The translations under genes were made by a program, and so were the position numbers. Positions 9,114 through 16,552 of a DNA stretch of 64,000 bases are shown here, in pieces. Source of the DNA: Sulfitobacter sediminilitoris (GTDB taxonomy: Bacteria; Pseudomonadota; Alphaproteobacteria; Rhodobacterales; Rhodobacteraceae). Within the stretch, counting starts at the first letter, position 1; every line of letters starts with the position of its first letter. The DNA is taken from NCBI RefSeq assembly GCF_010667575.1, contig NZ_JAABNT010000012.1, positions 62,001 through 126,000 on the forward strand. The letters run 5' to 3'. The notes beneath the pieces were generated by a model. That model made no database searches. It was not told where the DNA came from and worked only from the letters and a program-made list of their open reading frames with translations.

Positions 9114-9524
9114 TCAGGCCGCCGCTCTTTGGACCCAACCATCCAGCTTGGCGCGGATGGGATCAGGCCAGGGGGTCGATTTTCCATTCCCGTCGATCCA
9201 CACCAGCGTTGACGTGGCAATGAACCGCCGCTGTCCGCCACAGGTTGCTTCGGTCTCCAACCCAAGGCTGGAGCGGCCCAGCCGTGTGCAGCGCAAGGCC
9301 AATTCCAACCGATCCCCATGACCGCTGGGGGCTGTAAACTGAACCGATATCTCTGCCGTCGGCACGCCGCCGTCCTGATGCAAATCCTCGAACGGGCACT
9401 CCAAAGCCTCGTCAAAGAACGCTTCGACACAATCGTTGATCATTTCGAAATAGCGCGGGTAGAAAACGATCCCCGCCGGATCGCAGTGCTTGAACTTCAC
9501 CTTTTGCGGCATCACGAAACGCAT
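9114..9524 (-). CDS. Hot-dog fold acyl-CoA thioesterase (4-hydroxybenzoyl-CoA thioesterase family)
   Basis: 136 residues. The N-terminal signature KHCDPAGIVFYPRYFEM contains the catalytic Asp of the 4HBT/YbgC group, and hot-dog strands follow. An internal Met (MPQKVKF, start 9512) is an alternative start. In this aromatic cluster it may release gentisate, or a precursor, from its CoA thioester; CoA-dependent routes to gentisate with a thioesterase step are known in other bacteria. It is read toward the gentisate operon and away from the importer and RidA genes, with which it is probably cotranscribed. Confidence 0.82.
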   Translation of the reverse strand: MRFVMPQKVKFKHCDPAGIVFYPRYFEMINDCVEAFFDEALECPFEDLHQDGGVPTAEISVQFTAPSGHGDRLELALRCTRLGRSSLGLETEATCGGQRRFIATSTLVWIDGNGKSTPWPDPIRAKLDGWVQRAAA

Positions 9525-9608
9525 TGAACTTAATCCTTCGGCTCAAAGAGGCCCCCGCCTCTACCTTTAGGGAATTCAAATAGCCCTACGCCGCAGCGCG
9601 GCATTGCG

Positions 9609-10001
9609 TCAAAGCACCGCAGTCGCCTCAATCTCGACCAACGCGTCATCCTCGACCAGACCGGCAACAACAACCATGGTCATGGCCGGGAAATGCCGGC
9701 CCAAAACCTTGCGGTAGACCTCACCCACCTCGCGCTGCCGCGCCATGTATTCCTTCTTGTCGACGACATACCAGGTCAGCCGGACCAAATCTTCGACCTT
9801 GCCCCCCGCTGCCTCAAGAACGTCAACGATGTTGCGCAGGGCCTGTTCCATCTGGCCGATGAAATCATGGCTTTCGAAAACCTGATTCGCGGTCCATCCG
9901 ATCTGCCCACCGATGAACAACTGGTTGTCTGCGGTCTTGATCCCATTGGCATAGCCCTTGGCCTTGGCCCAGCCTTCGGGCTGTATCACGTCATGAGGCA
10001 T
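9609..10001 (-). CDS. RidA/YjgF-family (putative imine/enamine deaminase)
   Basis: 130 residues with RidA-type features: ADNQLFIGGQIGWT near the N-terminus, QMEQALRNIVDVLEAAGG in the middle and the C-terminal PAMTMVVVAGLVEDDALVEIEATAV. The usual active-site Arg position is not obvious, so it may belong to a specialised Rid subgroup with another activity. Rid proteins in catabolic clusters often deaminate unstable imines or enamines, such as 2-aminomuconate-type intermediates. That would fit a nitrogen-bearing aromatic substrate, but this is inference. Confidence 0.83.
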   Translation of the reverse strand: MPHDVIQPEGWAKAKGYANGIKTADNQLFIGGQIGWTANQVFESHDFIGQMEQALRNIVDVLEAAGGKVEDLVRLTWYVVDKKEYMARQREVGEVYRKVLGRHFPAMTMVVVAGLVEDDALVEIEATAVL

Positions 10002-10046
10002 TTCGCTTCTCCTTTGACTTCATGTTCCGGCAATGGGCTCATCACA

Positions 10047-10736
10047 TCAAACCCCCAGATACTGATCTTTGATGTCGGTGCTCAGCCCGTCGATGGTGCC
10101 GCGCCAGACTGTCTCGCCACGCTCCAGTATGACTACCTTGTCCGCGACGTGGCGCAGCTCACTGATCGTCTTGTCCACAACAATAATTGACAATCCGGTG
10201 GTCTTCTTCAGCGTCGCGATGGACGCCCAGATTTCCTGTCGCACGACGGGGGCCAGCCCTTCGGTCGCCTCGTCAAGGATCAGCAAGCGTGGGTTCGTCA
10301 TCAACGCGCGCCCGATCGCCAGCATCTGCTGTTCCCCGCCCGACAGCGATCCGGCCAACTGATCACTGCGTTCGCCCAATCGCGGAAACAGCGCGTGGAC
10401 CTTATCGAAATCCCACTCCCCCGGACGGGCAGAGGCATAGAGGTTTTCGTAAACGCTCAGGTTCGTGAAACAGCGCCGCCCTTCGGGAACGAGTCCCAAT
10501 CCCAGACGCGCCGCTTTATGGGCGGGCAGGCTGCTCATATCCTGACCCGCAAATCTTACCTTGCCTGCTGAATGCTTGAGCAAGCGGCAAATCACTTTGA
10601 TCGTGGTCGATTTGCCCATCCCGTTGCGCCCCATCAGCGCGACAACTTCGCCCTCGCCCACGCTCAGGTCGATCCCGAACAATGCCTGTGATGCGCCATA
10701 GCTTGCCGTGACCCCTTCAAGAGTGAGAAAGCTCAT
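10047..10736 (-). CDS. Branched-chain amino acid-type ABC importer, ATPase (LivF-like)
   Basis: 229 residues: Walker A GRNGMGKST, signature LSGGEQQ, Walker B LLILDEATEGLAP, with the C-terminus LFGID-type family features of LivF. It overlaps the upstream livG-like gene by four bases. It is the last of five importer genes (binding protein, two permeases, two ATPases) on this strand. Because the operon faces a gentisate pathway and shares an operator-like element with it, the substrate is more likely an aromatic acid or amide than a branched-chain amino acid. Confidence 0.93.
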   Translation of the reverse strand: MSFLTLEGVTASYGASQALFGIDLSVGEGEVVALMGRNGMGKSTTIKVICRLLKHSAGKVRFAGQDMSSLPAHKAARLGLGLVPEGRRCFTNLSVYENLYASARPGEWDFDKVHALFPRLGERSDQLAGSLSGGEQQMLAIGRALMTNPRLLILDEATEGLAPVVRQEIWASIATLKKTTGLSIIVVDKTISELRHVADKVVILERGETVWRGTIDGLSTDIKDQYLGV

Positions 10737-11488
10737 GCCGCGTCCTCCTCACCCAAATAGGCCACGCGCACTTCGGGATGCGCGCGGATCTCTTCGACGC
10801 TGCCGGTCGCGATGATCTTGCCATAGACCAGAACACTGATCCGGTCCGCACAGGCAAAGACCGCGTCCATGTCATGTTCAACCAACAGGATCGGTGCCTC
10901 ATGCTTCAGTTCCTGCAGGAAATTCGTCAGGGTTTTCGATCCTTCGCCCCCCATGCCCGCCATGGGCTCGTCCATCAGAAATGCCTTGGGCGCCAGCGTC
11001 AGCGCAACGGCCACCTCCAGCTGCCGCCGCTGCCCGTGAGAAAGCTCGGACGTCACGACGTTCTCGTAATCGCGCAGGTTCACCCGGTCGAGCGCACTCC
11101 GCGCACGGGCCAGCAGCGCCGCATCTTTCATCGCCGGTTTGAAAAAGCGAAAGACAGAGCCACTTTGCCCCACCGCGCCCAGCACCGCGTTTTCCAGCAC
11201 AGTGAACCCCATGGCCAGCGCAGAGATTTGAAACGTGCGCCCCAGACCCAGCCGCGCCCGCTGCGCGGTGCTCATGCCAGTAATCTCATGACCCAGGAAC
11301 TGGACCGATCCCGCGTCAGGTTTCAGCCCACCGGCGATCTGCTTGATCAAGGTCGATTTGCCAGCGCCGTTCGGTCCGATCAGTGCGTGAATTTCGCCGG
11401 GCACCAAATCCAGCGAAATGCCATCGCTCGCCTTGAGCGCGCCAAAGGATTTTTCGATGTTACTGACCTTCAGAATGCTATCCGGCAC
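10733..11488 (-). CDS. Branched-chain amino acid-type ABC importer, ATPase (LivG-like)
   Basis: The GTG at 11488 gives a 251-residue protein starting with DSILKVSNIEKSFGAL, a normal LivG N-terminus; longer in-frame extensions read through the preceding permease gene. Visible motifs are Walker A GPNGAGKST, signature LSHGQRR (a usual LivG variant) and Walker B AFLMDEPMAGM. It overlaps the upstream permease gene by 11 bases. With LivF it should form the nucleotide-binding pair of the importer. Confidence 0.92.
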   Translation of the reverse strand: MPDSILKVSNIEKSFGALKASDGISLDLVPGEIHALIGPNGAGKSTLIKQIAGGLKPDAGSVQFLGHEITGMSTAQRARLGLGRTFQISALAMGFTVLENAVLGAVGQSGSVFRFFKPAMKDAALLARARSALDRVNLRDYENVVTSELSHGQRRQLEVAVALTLAPKAFLMDEPMAGMGGEGSKTLTNFLQELKHEAPILLVEHDMDAVFACADRISVLVYGKIIATGSVEEIRAHPEVRVAYLGEEDAA

Positions 11489-12464
11489 GGCCCGTCTCCT
11501 TCTTTGAGAGGCCACCGATGATGCCGCCCTTCGCAAAGAGCACCACGAACAGCAGGATCGCCCCCAGATAGATGAACCAATACTCCGACAGCCCGCCAAG
11601 GAAATGTTCCAGCACGATGTAGAGCGCCGCCCCGGCGACAGGCCCGAAAAGCCGTGCCACACCGCCCAGGATGATAAAGATCATGATCTCACCCGAAATC
11701 TGCCAAGAGAACATGGTCGGGCTGACAAAACGGTTGAGATCGGCAAACAGAGCCCCTGCCAGACCGGTGATCGCCCCTGATATGACAAAAGCGACCAGCC
11801 GCACCCGGTAGACGTTGATCCCTACGGTCAGCGCGCGTTCCTCTTGCTGATGCGCCCCGTTCAGCGCCAGACCGAAGGGCGACTTGTTGATTCGGTCCAC
11901 AAGGAACAGCACCGCCAGCAGGATCACGAAACAGATGCCAAAGAACTGGATCGGGTCCAGCGTATTCAGCCCCGGAAACTGGTTGCGCACGTAAATCGAC
12001 AGGCCGTCCTCGCCCCCGTAGGCAGGCCAGGAGATCGTGAAATAGTAAAACATCTGCCCAAAGGCGAGCGTGACCATGATGAAGTACACGCCAGACGTTC
12101 GCAGCGACAGCGCCCCGATCACGAGGGCCAGCAGCGCGGACATCACGATTGCCACCAGCCAGATGACCGGCATCGAATTGGTCCCTTCGATCAGAAAAGG
12201 CACCTCCATGATCGGCTCATAATTCTGCGCATGACTGGCAAGGATACCCATCGCATAGCCGCCCATCCCAAAATAGGCGGCGTGGCCAAAGCTGACCAAT
12301 CCCCCCTGCCCCAGCGCAAGGTTCAGTCCCACCCCGGCCAGCGCAAAGATCACCGCGCGGGTGGCCAGCGTGATCGTAAACGGCTCCTCCGCGAAATAGG
12401 CATAGGCGGGGATCAGGACCAATCCCGCAAGGATGAGGATGTTGATATAGCGTTCGCGCAGCAT
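11478..12464 (-). CDS. Branched-chain amino acid-type ABC importer, permease (LivM-like)
   Basis: 328 residues with repeated hydrophobic segments and the family stretch NLALGQGGLVSFGHAAYFGMG near residue 50, plus GAITGLAGALFA toward the C-terminus. It pairs with the LivH-like permease encoded one base upstream. Expected in the inner membrane. Confidence 0.92.
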   Translation of the reverse strand: MLRERYINILILAGLVLIPAYAYFAEEPFTITLATRAVIFALAGVGLNLALGQGGLVSFGHAAYFGMGGYAMGILASHAQNYEPIMEVPFLIEGTNSMPVIWLVAIVMSALLALVIGALSLRTSGVYFIMVTLAFGQMFYYFTISWPAYGGEDGLSIYVRNQFPGLNTLDPIQFFGICFVILLAVLFLVDRINKSPFGLALNGAHQQEERALTVGINVYRVRLVAFVISGAITGLAGALFADLNRFVSPTMFSWQISGEIMIFIILGGVARLFGPVAGAALYIVLEHFLGGLSEYWFIYLGAILLFVVLFAKGGIIGGLSKKETGRAG

Positions 12465-12465
12465 G

Positions 12466-13383
12466 TCAGGCGCTCCCGAAAAGGCCGGTGGGTTTAAAGA
12501 GCAATACCCCAGCCATCAAAATATAGATCAGCATCGAGGCCAGCGCAGAGCCAACAGTGGTCGCTGATGACGGATCCATGAAGGCCCCAAAGACGACGGG
12601 CAGCAAGGTGCGCCCCAAGGTATCGGTCAGACCTACAAGGATTGCGCCCGCAAGCGCGCCCTTGATCGACCCGATACCGCCAATGACGATCACCACAAAG
12701 GCAAGGATCAGCACCGGCTCACCCATGCCGACCTCAACCGACTGAATCGCGCCCACCAGAGCCCCGGATAACCCGGCCAGCGCTGCGCCCAACGCAAACA
12801 CCATCGTGTAAAGTACCGAGATATCGACGCCCAGGGCCGCGATCATCTCGCGGTCATTCTCTCCGGCACGGATGCGCATCCCGACGCGTGTCTTGGAAAT
12901 CAAAAGGAACAAGCCCACCGCGACAGCCAATCCGATCACGATGATCGTCAGTCGGTACACCGAGTACTCGATCCCGCCCGGCAGGGTGACCGTGCCCTTG
13001 AGGACATCAGGAATATTCAGAAACAGCGGGAACGATCCGAAAATCCACCGCGTGGCCTCGGAAAAGATCAGGATCAGCGCAAAGGTTGCCAGCACCTGAT
13101 CCAGATGATCGCGCTCATACAATCGCCGGATCACCGTCAGTTCGATAAGCGCGCCAACGATCGCTGCCGCCACAAGGCTTGCCACCAGCGCCAGAAAGAA
13201 GTTGCCCGTCCATGCCGCCATCGCCGCCGCCGCGAAGGCACCCACCATATAAAGCGAGCCATGCGCTAGGTTGATCAGCCCCATCACGCCAAAGATCAGC
13301 GTTAGGCCTGCCGCCATCAGGAACAGCATGACCCCGAACTGCAATCCGTTGAGGATCTGCTCGATCAAAAGAAGTGTCGTCAT
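12466..13383 (-). CDS. Branched-chain amino acid-type ABC importer, permease (LivH-like)
   Basis: The start at 13383 (MTTLLLIEQILNGLQFG) gives 305 residues and a standard LivH N-terminus; an in-frame start at 13416 would begin inside the upstream hairpin. Motifs include GLTLIFGVMGLINLAHGS and GALVGAIQSVEVGMGEPVL, with about eight membrane segments. It follows the binding-protein gene after a 62-base gap that holds a terminator-like hairpin. Confidence 0.92.
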   Translation of the reverse strand: MTTLLLIEQILNGLQFGVMLFLMAAGLTLIFGVMGLINLAHGSLYMVGAFAAAAMAAWTGNFFLALVASLVAAAIVGALIELTVIRRLYERDHLDQVLATFALILIFSEATRWIFGSFPLFLNIPDVLKGTVTLPGGIEYSVYRLTIIVIGLAVAVGLFLLISKTRVGMRIRAGENDREMIAALGVDISVLYTMVFALGAALAGLSGALVGAIQSVEVGMGEPVLILAFVVIVIGGIGSIKGALAGAILVGLTDTLGRTLLPVVFGAFMDPSSATTVGSALASMLIYILMAGVLLFKPTGLFGSA

Positions 13384-13400
13384 CAGCCCCCCGCCGCATG

Positions 13401-13433
13401 AAAAAACCCCCGGCAAATGTCTTGCCGGGGGTT
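13401..13433 (-). terminator. Terminator-like hairpin between binding-protein and permease genes
   Basis: Read on the - strand: a perfect 10-bp stem ACCCCCGGCAA-type/TTGCCGGGGG with a 5-base loop, followed by a run of T. This is a canonical intrinsic terminator. Placed inside the operon it would let only part of the transcripts continue into the permease genes, giving excess binding protein. Confidence 0.75.
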
Positions 13434-13445
13434 AGTGCCAAATTT

Positions 13446-14618
13446 TTACAGCTTGCACTCTGCCGCGTAGACGTCCTGACGGTCTTCCAGCGCCACGCCG
13501 ATGATCTTGTTGGTAAAGACATCGCCGTCCTTGATCACTTCACGCACATAGAAGTCCTGGATCGGATGCTGGTTGCTGCCGAACTTGAAGTCGCCACGGG
13601 TGGAAACAAAGTCTGCCGCACGCAGGGCCTCACGGAAGGCATCAGTGTCTTTCACGTCTGCCTTTGCAGCCGCCGAGACGATCAGGTTGGCCGTGTCGAA
13701 CGCCTGTTGCGCATAGATCGAGGGGATACGGCCATATTCAGCCTTGAAGCTTTCTACGAAAGCTTTGCTGGCCGCGTTGTCCAGATCAGGGCTCCACTGC
13801 GCGGTGTTGTGGATACCAAGAGCGGCTTCGCCCACCGCACCAAGGATGGTCTGGTCAAAGCTGAACGCAGGTCCGACTACCGGCAGGTCAATTCCGCTGT
13901 CGGCATATTGCTTGAGGAACGAAATCCCCATGCCGCCCGGCAGGAAGAAAAAGATGCCGTCCGCATCCGAGGCGCGAATTTGCGCGATCTCGGCCGCATA
14001 GTCCGTCTGGCCAAGCTTTGTATAAAGCTCGCCCGCCAGATCACCTGCATAGGTCCGCTTGAAACCAGTCAGGGCATCCTTGCCAGCCGGATAGTTGGGC
14101 GCAAGAATGAAGGGGTTCTTGAACCCAAGCTCTTTCGCATGAGCGCCTGCGGCCTCATGCGGTCCATCGTTTTGCCATGCCACGTTAAAGTAATTCTCGT
14201 GACACCCTTTCCCCGCCAGCTGCGCCGGGCCTGCGTTGGGCGAGATATAGAATTTCCCCTGCGCCGTTGCGGCTGGCGCCACAGCCAGCGCGAGGTTCGA
14301 CCAAACGATGCCGGTCATGATATCCACCTTCTCGGACTGGATCATCTTGTCGGCCAGTTGCACTGCGATATCAGGCTTGCGCTGGTCGTCCTCGACAACC
14401 ACTTCGATTCCTTCGTTGCCCGCCTGTTTGATACCCAGCAGGAAACCATCACGAATGTCGACGCCAAGGGCAGCGCCCCCGCCGGTCAGTGTTGTGATCA
14501 GGCCAATCTTGACCTTGCCGCCGTGACCATCGGCCACCGCACCTGACGCCATTGCAAGGGCCACGGCACTTGCCGCACCAAGCATTCTCAGCGTCTGCAT
14601 TGCTTTCGTTGAAATCAT
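13446..14618 (-). CDS. Periplasmic substrate-binding protein of the Liv-type ABC importer
   Basis: 390 residues with an N-terminal signal sequence (MQTLRMLGAASAVALAMASGAVA) and a type-I periplasmic-binding fold (KIGLITTLTGGGAALG at the start of the mature part; NYPAGKDALTGFKRTYAG). The start is supported by GGGAGAAAATAG upstream. It is the first gene of the importer operon, and a palindromic operator-like element lies 110-146 bases upstream. Sequence similarity to amide and aromatic-acid-binding members is plausible, but the ligand cannot be read from motifs. Confidence 0.9.
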   Translation of the reverse strand: MISTKAMQTLRMLGAASAVALAMASGAVADGHGGKVKIGLITTLTGGGAALGVDIRDGFLLGIKQAGNEGIEVVVEDDQRKPDIAVQLADKMIQSEKVDIMTGIVWSNLALAVAPAATAQGKFYISPNAGPAQLAGKGCHENYFNVAWQNDGPHEAAGAHAKELGFKNPFILAPNYPAGKDALTGFKRTYAGDLAGELYTKLGQTDYAAEIAQIRASDADGIFFFLPGGMGISFLKQYADSGIDLPVVGPAFSFDQTILGAVGEAALGIHNTAQWSPDLDNAASKAFVESFKAEYGRIPSIYAQQAFDTANLIVSAAAKADVKDTDAFREALRAADFVSTRGDFKFGSNQHPIQDFYVREVIKDGDVFTNKIIGVALEDRQDVYAAECKL

Positions 14619-14727
14619 CTATTTTCTCCCAGTTTTTCGCGGACGCAGTTTTCTGCGCCTCTCCCGACACTTTGTGACGGCTCTACGCCAATTGAAATGG
14701 CCTAATTGCCCAAATCTACGGTACCAT

Positions 14728-14764
14728 TCAATTTACTTCAAGCTCAAAATATTTGAGCTTGAAG
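14728..14764 (-). promoter_or_regulatory. Palindromic operator upstream of the importer operon, shared with the gentisate promoter
   Basis: Two 13-bp arms CTTCAAGCTCAAA / TTTGAGCTTGAAG (14736-14764) flank three central bases. The left part (14728-14751) matches 21 of 24 bases with the element at 5486-5509. The symmetry fits a dimeric MarR-type repressor. Confidence 0.65.
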
Positions 14765-14870
14765 ATAATCGTGGCAGATTTGAAGCCACCAACAGATCGG
14801 CGACTTCTCGCCCAGCGGGCACACTCAGCCCTGAAAGACAAACCCCTGAGAGAACGCGGCAATTCTTTAC

Positions 14871-14912
14871 TGTAAAGCGCAATGTACACCATAGTGTACT
14901 AAGAAATATACA
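14871..14912 (+). promoter_or_regulatory. Tandem PpsR/CrtJ-type sites upstream of ppaA
   Basis: Two TGT-N12-ACA sites, TGTAAAGCGCAATGTACA (14871-14888) and TGTACTAAGAAATATACA (14895-14912), six bases apart, as in known cooperative PpsR promoters. They sit 132 bases before the ppaA start. The surrounding intergenic region (14619-15044) holds only these sites and the MarR-type operator; I see no gene in it. Confidence 0.7.
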
Positions 14913-15044
14913 CTAAGGCGTTGAAGACTAAAGGAAAATCAGTTGTCAAAGTTGTAAATTAATGAGAATATGCTATGTCAAAATTCAGAGACACATGGGC
15001 CAAGGCGGCTGGATCTAGAATGGCCGCCCCATCAGGGGAAAGAG

Positions 15045-15863
15045 ATGACATCACCTGAAGACACAAGCGGTCTGTTCGTCGAGGACCTGTATGTTCGGTC
15101 GTATGACGACCTGAACCAATTGCAAAAGCAATTGCCGCAAGATGTTGTGGCGTCGCTTGCCCGAGAGGTGCTTGAGGGGCTCGCCCGGAAAATGGCTCAG
15201 CCTCAAGCACATAGTGACGCCATTATGGATCTCGCCAAAGCGCTTATCGGACCAGAGCCAAAAGCCGCGGCTACCTTGATCGAAAAGCACTACCAGAACG
15301 GCGCGGACGTAAACGCGCTTTATCTTGATTATCTGGCACCAGCAGCCCTGCAACTTGGCAAATGGTGGGAATCAGACGAAGTACCGTTTTCCAGCGTCAC
15401 TACCGGCATCGGTCGCATCTATGCGATCATGCGCCTTTTCCGCCCCCGCATCAGGCCATCCGGTAAACTTGACAAAAAGTCCGCATTCTTTGCTTCTGTC
15501 CCGGACGACGATCACACCCTTGGTGTCAATATCGCCGCTGAACTTGCGCGCAAGGCGGGCTGGCATATTGAAGTCGAAATGGACAGCGAGCACGATCGGC
15601 TTGTCGAGCGGATCGTTACGTCAGGCCACAGGCTGATTGGCCTGTCTGCTGCGGGCAAGCATTCCGTGCCCGACCTGACCCGCCTCGTTCTGGCCTTGCG
15701 CATCAACCTACCCGACGCACTGATCATGATCAGCGGCAATGTTGTTGAGGCGGCAGCGGACAGCCTGAAACTGATGCATCTGGATGGTGCAGCCAGCGAT
15801 TATGAAACAGCGATGCAGGAACTCGACAGGCTCTGGGCAACACTGCAACGCACCAGCATGTGA
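15045..15863 (+). CDS. ppaA: PpaA/AerR-type B12-binding regulator of photosynthesis genes
   Basis: 272 residues from the ATG at 15045 (AGGGGAAAGAG upstream). The C-terminal half is a cobalamin-binding domain carrying the DxHxxG motif (D155-D-H157-T-L-G160), followed by HRLIGLSAAGKHS and ALIMISGN. The N-terminal helical part contains WW at 107-108. In Rhodobacter species PpaA/AerR binds cobalamin and antagonises or assists the repressor PpsR/CrtJ. Here it forms the left border of the PGC and lies beside cycA-bchG rather than next to ppsR, which is not in the window. Tandem PpsR sites at its promoter suggest feedback. Confidence 0.82.
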   Translation: MTSPEDTSGLFVEDLYVRSYDDLNQLQKQLPQDVVASLAREVLEGLARKMAQPQAHSDAIMDLAKALIGPEPKAAATLIEKHYQNGADVNALYLDYLAPAALQLGKWWESDEVPFSSVTTGIGRIYAIMRLFRPRIRPSGKLDKKSAFFASVPDDDHTLGVNIAAELARKAGWHIEVEMDSEHDRLVERIVTSGHRLIGLSAAGKHSVPDLTRLVLALRINLPDALIMISGNVVEAAADSLKLMHLDGAASDYETAMQELDRLWATLQRTSM

Positions 15864-15866
15864 GAA

Positions 15867-15890
15867 GCGGCGCTGCACATGCAACGCCGC
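15867..15890. terminator. Hairpin between convergent ppaA and cycA
   Basis: GCGGCG and CGCCGC arms with an inner TGCA/TGCA helix form a strong stem-loop between the two convergent genes. It probably serves as a bidirectional terminator, although no long T-run is present. Confidence 0.55.
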
Positions 15891-15924
15891 CTCAATAATC
15901 TCTATCAATCGCTTAAGCGAAAAA

Positions 15925-16377
15925 TCAGTTGGTTTTCGTTTCTGGACCCACGGATACAAGGTATGCCCAGACATCCTTGGCGTCCTTCTCATCACCCAAT
16001 TTAAATGACATCTTCGAACGGGCTTTCTTGTCATCAAGTATTTCGCGCAGGAATTCACGTGGATCGGCCACATAGGAGACAAAACTCGCCTCATCCCATG
16101 TCAGGCCGTTTTCGCCTGCTTCAACGAGGGATTTACCATATTTCCTGCCAAAATCCTCTTCGCCGCCTGCTTGACGGGTGTAAAGGCCGTAAAGGTTTGG
16201 ACCATTACGTCCGCCTTTGACAATCGCCTCACCATCAGCGTCAACAATCGAATGGCACGCCTTGCACTTTGAAAAGACGTTCTCACCCGCAACGGCATCA
16301 CCGGTAGCGTGACCATCGGCAAACGCTGGTCCCGCGACCAGGGCGAGGCCAAATGCGGCGGTTTTCAACATTTTCAT
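15925..16377 (-). CDS. cycA: Cytochrome c2
   Basis: 150 residues from the ATG at 16377 (TAGGAG upstream). A signal peptide ends AGPAFA, followed by the haem motif CKACH, the c2-type stretch GPNLYGLYTRQAG and the axial Met region KARSKMSFKL. Periplasmic electron carrier from the bc1 complex to the photosynthetic reaction centre. The in-frame extension to 16494 lacks a proper signal sequence. It is divergent from bchG, with PpsR-type sites between them. No tetrahaem pufC is present in the puf operon, so this soluble cytochrome is the likely direct donor. Confidence 0.9.
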   Translation of the reverse strand: MKMLKTAAFGLALVAGPAFADGHATGDAVAGENVFSKCKACHSIVDADGEAIVKGGRNGPNLYGLYTRQAGGEEDFGRKYGKSLVEAGENGLTWDEASFVSYVADPREFLREILDDKKARSKMSFKLGDEKDAKDVWAYLVSVGPETKTN

Positions 16378-16496
16378 TTTTGAACTCCTATTTGCTGTGT
16401 TCACGAAACCAATAATTAGTACGATTTCGGTCAGGACAAACCCCTGAATGAAATTAATCACCGCCCTGTGAACGTGCAACACAAATTCCCGCAAAC

Positions 16497-16549
16497 TGTT
16501 CGCCCAACATTACACTTGTAGACTCGCGTACTGTCAGGCTAGGTTTACA
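16497..16549. promoter_or_regulatory. PpsR/CrtJ-type sites between cycA and bchG
   Basis: Two TGT-N12-ACA sites: TGTTCGCCCAACATTACA (16497-16514) and TGTCAGGCTAGGTTTACA (16532-16549). A weaker N11 version lies at 16467-16483. The second ends three bases before the bchG start codon and is the exact reverse complement of the site at 38435-38452 upstream of crtA. Confidence 0.7.
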
Positions 16550-16552
16550 TAT

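Noticed and set aside
16467..16483. TGT-N11-ACA motif near cycA
   Set aside because: Spacer is one base short and no paired site lies at the usual 6-8 bp distance; kept only as a weak variant.
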